From Arthrobacter sp. SLBN-83 (GTDB taxonomy: Bacteria > Actinomycetota > Actinomycetes > Actinomycetales > Micrococcaceae), in the NCBI RefSeq assembly GCF_006715285.1, contig NZ_VFMX01000001.1, positions 3,472,001 through 3,536,000 of the forward strand: a stretch of DNA of 64,000 bases, read 5' to 3'. The notes below the pieces were generated by a model, which saw only the letters and a program-made list of their open reading frames with translations, did no database searches and was not told where the DNA came from. Below are positions 60,985-64,000 of this stretch, piece by piece. Both the position numbers and the translations under genes were made by a program. Position 1 is the first letter of the stretch. Each line of letters opens with the position of its first letter.

Positions 60985-61527
60985 ATGCGTGCGTCATACC
61001 CAACAAGTGGATTCGGGGCCGGTAATTTCGACGGGATGTGGCAGGCCGTCGAAGAGCTGAGGTCCCGGTTCGAAAAACGGGTGGGAACCCGCGCCGGGAA
61101 AGGCGAGGTGAGGGCGGCCGTGCTGGCCCTGCTCGCAGAGCGGCCCATGCACGGTTACCAGATCATCCGTGAAATCGAGGAGCGCAGCGGCGGCAGCTGG
61201 AAGCCCAGCGCAGGTTCTGTCTATCCCACCCTGCAGTTGCTGGCCGATGAAGGAACAATCAGCGCCGAGGAATCCAACGGCCGGAAGATCTACTCCCTCA
61301 CCGAAGCTGGCCGGGAGGAAGTGGCGGCCCACCACGGTGCTGCGCCCTGGGATCCGGCGGACAGCCAGTACGGAACCGGAGTTGCTTCCCTCCCCAAGGC
61401 CGGGATTGAGCTGGCCCAGGCGGCAGCCCAGGTAGCCCGGATTGGCTCGCCGGAACAGGTGCAGCAGGCGGTGGCGGCGTTGGACGAGGCCCGGCGCCGA
61501 CTGTACGCCATCCTCGCCCAGGACTGA
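60985..61527 (+). CDS. PadR-family transcriptional regulator
   Basis: 180 residues. The winged helix is GEVRAAVLALLAERPMHGYQIIREIEERSGGSWKPSAGSVYPTLQLLADEGTISAEESNGRKIYSLTEAGREEV, the standard PadR pattern. The C-terminal helix (VQQAVAALDEARRRLYAILAQD) dimerises. ATG 60985 follows GAAGGAG. The three TATCG repeats just upstream are likely its own operator. It is 5 bp ahead of the ABC1-kinase gene, so both are probably one operon, and the effector may be a lipid or quinone intermediate. Confidence 0.88.
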   Translation: MRASYPTSGFGAGNFDGMWQAVEELRSRFEKRVGTRAGKGEVRAAVLALLAERPMHGYQIIREIEERSGGSWKPSAGSVYPTLQLLADEGTISAEESNGRKIYSLTEAGREEVAAHHGAAPWDPADSQYGTGVASLPKAGIELAQAAAQVARIGSPEQVQQAVAALDEARRRLYAILAQD

Positions 61528-61532
61528 CCCGG

Positions 61533-63248
61533 GTGGCGTCGACTGTCCAGGACAAGGCCGCCGACCCGCCGCTGCCCATGCGCGAGCACCGGGCGCGCTA
61601 CCGGCGCATCCTCCGCTTCGCCGCCCGGAACCTCGCCGCCACGTGGTGGTTCGAACTGTTCCTGCCGCGGATAGGACTCGGCGGGATCTCCTCGCGCACA
61701 CGGTCCAGCCGGATGCGCCGATTCGCGCAGCGGTTCCACGATCTGGCCGTGGAACTCGGCGGCCTCATGATCAAGGTGGGCCAGTTCCTGTCCTCCCGGC
61801 TCGATGTCCTTCCGCCCGAGATCACCAAGGAGCTGGAGGGGCTGCAGGACGAGGTGCCGCCGGTCGCCTTCCCGGCCATCGCTGCCCTGGCGGAACAGGA
61901 ACTGGGGACACCCCTGGCAAGCGTGTTCGCCACCCTGGACCAAACGCCCATCGCCGCTGCATCCCTGGGGCAGGCCCACCGGGCCCGCCTCAATACCGTT
62001 GATGCCGGGGACACCGGGCTCGACGCCGTGGTCCTGAAAGTGCAGCGCCCCGGCATCGGGGCCATAGTCGACGTCGACCTCGCCGCGCTCCGCAAGGTGG
62101 CCGGCTGGCTCAGCCACATCCGGCTCGTGTCGCGCAGGGCCGACATGCCGGCCCTCGTGGAGGAATTCGCCCAGACCAGCCTCCAGGAAATCGACTACCT
62201 GCACGAGGCCGTCAACGCAGAGCGTTTCGCCGCGGACTTCGCCGGCGATGACCGCGTGGAGGTTCCGGGCGTGGTGTGGGAGCGGACCACCCGCCGCGTG
62301 CTGACCCTCGAGGACGTGACGGCCATCAAGATCACAGACGTACGCGCGCTCCGGGCCGCCGGCATCGATCCCGCCGAGGTTGCGCCGGTGTTCGCGTCCA
62401 TCATGTTCGACCAGCTCTTCACCAACGGCTTCTTCCACGCCGACCCCCACCCGGGAAACATCTTCGTGACCCCGGTCCCGCCAGGAACAGGGGAACTTGC
62501 ATGGAAACTGACGTTCATCGACTTCGGCATGATGGGGGAGGTAACAGCCTCCACCCGCAGCGGGCTGCGGAAGCTGCTGATCGCCGCCGCCGCACGCGAC
62601 GGCAAGGGACTTGTTGCAGCCATCAACGATGTGGGCGTTTTGATGCCGTCAGCCGACAGCGCGGGGCTGGAGCGGGCCATGACACAGCTTTTTGCCCGCT
62701 TCGGCGGAATGGGCTTTGCCGAGTTGCGCGAAGTGGACCCGCGGGAGTTCCGCGATTTTGCCGTTGAGTTCGGCGACGTGGTCCGCTCACTGCCGTTCCA
62801 GCTGCCGGAAAACTTCCTGCTGATCATCCGGGCCATGTCCCTGACATCCGGGGTCTGCAGTGCCCTCGATGAACGGTTCAACCTGTGGGATTCGGTGGAA
62901 CCCTACGCGGCGCAGCTGCTGCGGGACGAGCGCGGCAACGTGGTGCAGGATGTGGCCCGGCAGGCTGTCGACGCCGCCGCCGTGGCCTTCCGCCTGCCCC
63001 GCCGGCTGGACGCCCTGGCCACACGGATCGACGAGGGATCACTGCAGGTGGCCGTCCCGCGGCTGGAGCGGCAGGGTGCCCGGCTGGAAAGGGCCGTGCG
63101 CCGCTCGGCCTCCGCCGTCGTTTTCGGCGCGCTGCTGCTCGCCGGCGCGATCGTCCGCGTCGACGACCTCGCGCTAAGCAATGTACTGATGGCAGCATCG
63201 GCCTTGCCGCTGCTGCACGCGCTGTGGGTGGGGCGCCGGGGGCGTTAA
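61533..63248 (+). CDS. ABC1/UbiB-type atypical kinase
   Basis: 571 residues. The UbiB family KxGQ motif is GGLMIKVGQFLSSRLDVLPPEITKELEGLQDEVPP. The nucleotide loop is AAASLGQAHRA; VVLKVQRPG holds the Lys; FFHADPHPGNIF and FIDFGMMGEV give catalytic Asp residues. Two C-terminal transmembrane helices (AVVFGALLLAGAIV; NVLMAASALPLLHALWV) anchor it. UbiB/ADCK proteins are ATPases that assist quinone biosynthesis or lipid transport. GTG 61533 starts 5 bp after the PadR stop. Regulation by PadR is inferred from this link. Confidence 0.9.
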   Translation: MASTVQDKAADPPLPMREHRARYRRILRFAARNLAATWWFELFLPRIGLGGISSRTRSSRMRRFAQRFHDLAVELGGLMIKVGQFLSSRLDVLPPEITKELEGLQDEVPPVAFPAIAALAEQELGTPLASVFATLDQTPIAAASLGQAHRARLNTVDAGDTGLDAVVLKVQRPGIGAIVDVDLAALRKVAGWLSHIRLVSRRADMPALVEEFAQTSLQEIDYLHEAVNAERFAADFAGDDRVEVPGVVWERTTRRVLTLEDVTAIKITDVRALRAAGIDPAEVAPVFASIMFDQLFTNGFFHADPHPGNIFVTPVPPGTGELAWKLTFIDFGMMGEVTASTRSGLRKLLIAAAARDGKGLVAAINDVGVLMPSADSAGLERAMTQLFARFGGMGFAELREVDPREFRDFAVEFGDVVRSLPFQLPENFLLIIRAMSLTSGVCSALDERFNLWDSVEPYAAQLLRDERGNVVQDVARQAVDAAAVAFRLPRRLDALATRIDEGSLQVAVPRLERQGARLERAVRRSASAVVFGALLLAGAIVRVDDLALSNVLMAASALPLLHALWVGRRGR

Positions 63249-63353
63249 AGCCCGTGCCGCCGTCGGGCGTACCCTAGGGATGGCCTGTCCGGCCGCCGCC
63301 ATCAAACCTGTCGCCACCGAAACCGTCGACGCCACAGCCCAGGGAGCTTCGCC

Positions 63354-64000
63354 ATGCAAGACACCGCCACCGGACTCCGCCCGCTCACCGTGGTGCGGCA
63401 GGACGTCTCCCTTGGTGCGGGCCGCGACCTCGAATTTGGCCTGGAGCTGCTGGCCAGGGCCAGGAGTGGCGGGATCGGGCCCACCCTGCGGCTGTACCGG
63501 CCGGCCCCCACCGTGGCGTTCGGACAGCGGGACACCCGGCTGCCCGGCTTCGATGCCGCAGCCCGGGCCTGCCGGGAAAACGGATTTGAACCCCTGGTCC
63601 GCAGGGCGGGGGGACGCGCTGCCGCCTACCACCAGGGCACGCTGGTGGTGGATCATATCGAACCGGACGCCGATGCCGTCGCCGGGTCCAAGGCGCGCTT
63701 CGGCTACTTTGGCGAACTCTTTGCGACGGCGCTTCGAAGCGTGGGGGTGCAGGCGGCGGTGGGCGAGATCCCGGGGGAGTACTGCCCCGGGGAATTCAGC
63801 GTGCACGGCACCGACCCGAAGGACGGCTCACGGCGCGTGAAACTGGTGGGAACTGCCCAGCGGGTGGTGTCCGGCGGATGGCTGTTCAGCTCCGTCATTG
63901 TGGTGGAGGATTCGGCCCCGATCCGCAAAGTCCTCACGGACAGCTACGCGGCACTGGGCCTGGACTGGGACCCTGCCACCGCCGGTGCGGCCAATGACCT
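63354..64000 (+). CDS. Lipoate/biotin protein ligase-like protein (C-terminus cut)
   Basis: About 215 residues visible. The LplA/LipB/BirA-type fold is recognised by ELLARARSGGIGPTLRLYRPAPTVAFGQRDTRLPGFDAAARACRENGFEPLVRRAGGRAAAYHQGTLVVDHI, where RRAGGRA is the lipoyl/biotin binding motif, and by VKLVGTAQRVVSGGWLFSS with the conserved Lys. It may attach lipoate to carrier proteins or transfer octanoyl groups; which one cannot be told. ATG 63354 follows AGGGAG. The gene runs past the window end. Confidence 0.83.
   Translation, partial: MQDTATGLRPLTVVRQDVSLGAGRDLEFGLELLARARSGGIGPTLRLYRPAPTVAFGQRDTRLPGFDAAARACRENGFEPLVRRAGGRAAAYHQGTLVVDHIEPDADAVAGSKARFGYFGELFATALRSVGVQAAVGEIPGEYCPGEFSVHGTDPKDGSRRVKLVGTAQRVVSGGWLFSSVIVVEDSAPIRKVLTDSYAALGLDWDPATAGAAND

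Overview
The window is about 65 % G+C actinobacterial chromosome. Gene content and protein sequence point to Arthrobacter or Pseudarthrobacter (Micrococcaceae): a class Ib ribonucleotide reductase operon nrdHIEF, DUF3090 and DUF3040 proteins, a DUF5129-type TPM protein, frequent GTG and TTG starts, and many 4-bp start/stop overlaps. I see no tRNA, rRNA, CRISPR array or prophage. The genus is an inference; the sequence carries no 16S marker.

Layout. 1-4,924: a LysR regulator (cut by the window start) divergent from a four-gene operon for a flavin amine oxidase/desaturase-like enzyme, a DUF1365 protein, a cyclopropane-synthase-type lipid methyltransferase and TspO. 4,925-9,370: nrdHIEF, with two strong hairpins and an NrdR-like palindrome upstream. 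9,458-21,017: housekeeping and accessory genes, including a luciferase-like monooxygenase, PspA with an AAA+ ATPase, an IS110-family relic, DUF3090, GNAT, two alpha/beta hydrolases and an EVE-like/HNH endonuclease. 21,116-49,324: a dormancy or low-oxygen island. 49,347-64,000: AI-2E-type permease, DinB, RNase Z, SelO, a LysM-NlpC/P60 hydrolase behind a c-di-AMP riboswitch, a TraR/DksA zinc-finger protein, SDR, Nudix, PadR, an ABC1 kinase, and a lipoate-ligase-like gene cut by the window end.

The most interesting part is the 28-kb island. It encodes close homologues of the mycobacterial hypoxia/NO sensor kinase (DevS/DosT: GAF-GAF-HisKA_3-HATPase) and response regulator (DevR/DosR). Here they are convergent, not in one operon. 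Around them lie six universal stress proteins (USPs), four P-type ATPases, a phosphoenolpyruvate synthase, an Hsp20, a pyridoxamine-phosphate-oxidase-like protein, a hemerythrin-domain protein and several genes of unknown function. At least ten non-coding sites share the imperfect inverted repeat AGGGMCSAAGGTCMY, which resembles the mycobacterial DosR box. They sit upstream of nearly every island transcription unit, including every USP unit and the regulator itself. In three places a USP gene lies directly upstream of a P-type ATPase gene, like Rv1996-ctpF of M. tuberculosis. I infer one regulon that senses low oxygen, NO or redox state and adjusts ion gradients, PEP supply and protein protection.

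Other points: an IS110 relic whose non-coding left end may still hold a bridge-RNA region; a perfect 16-bp inverted repeat inside a DUF1810 gene; a G8 tract that probably marks a frameshift; three 10-bp-spaced TATCG repeats before padR; and an NrdR-like 12-mer also found at the centre of the terminator before nrdH.
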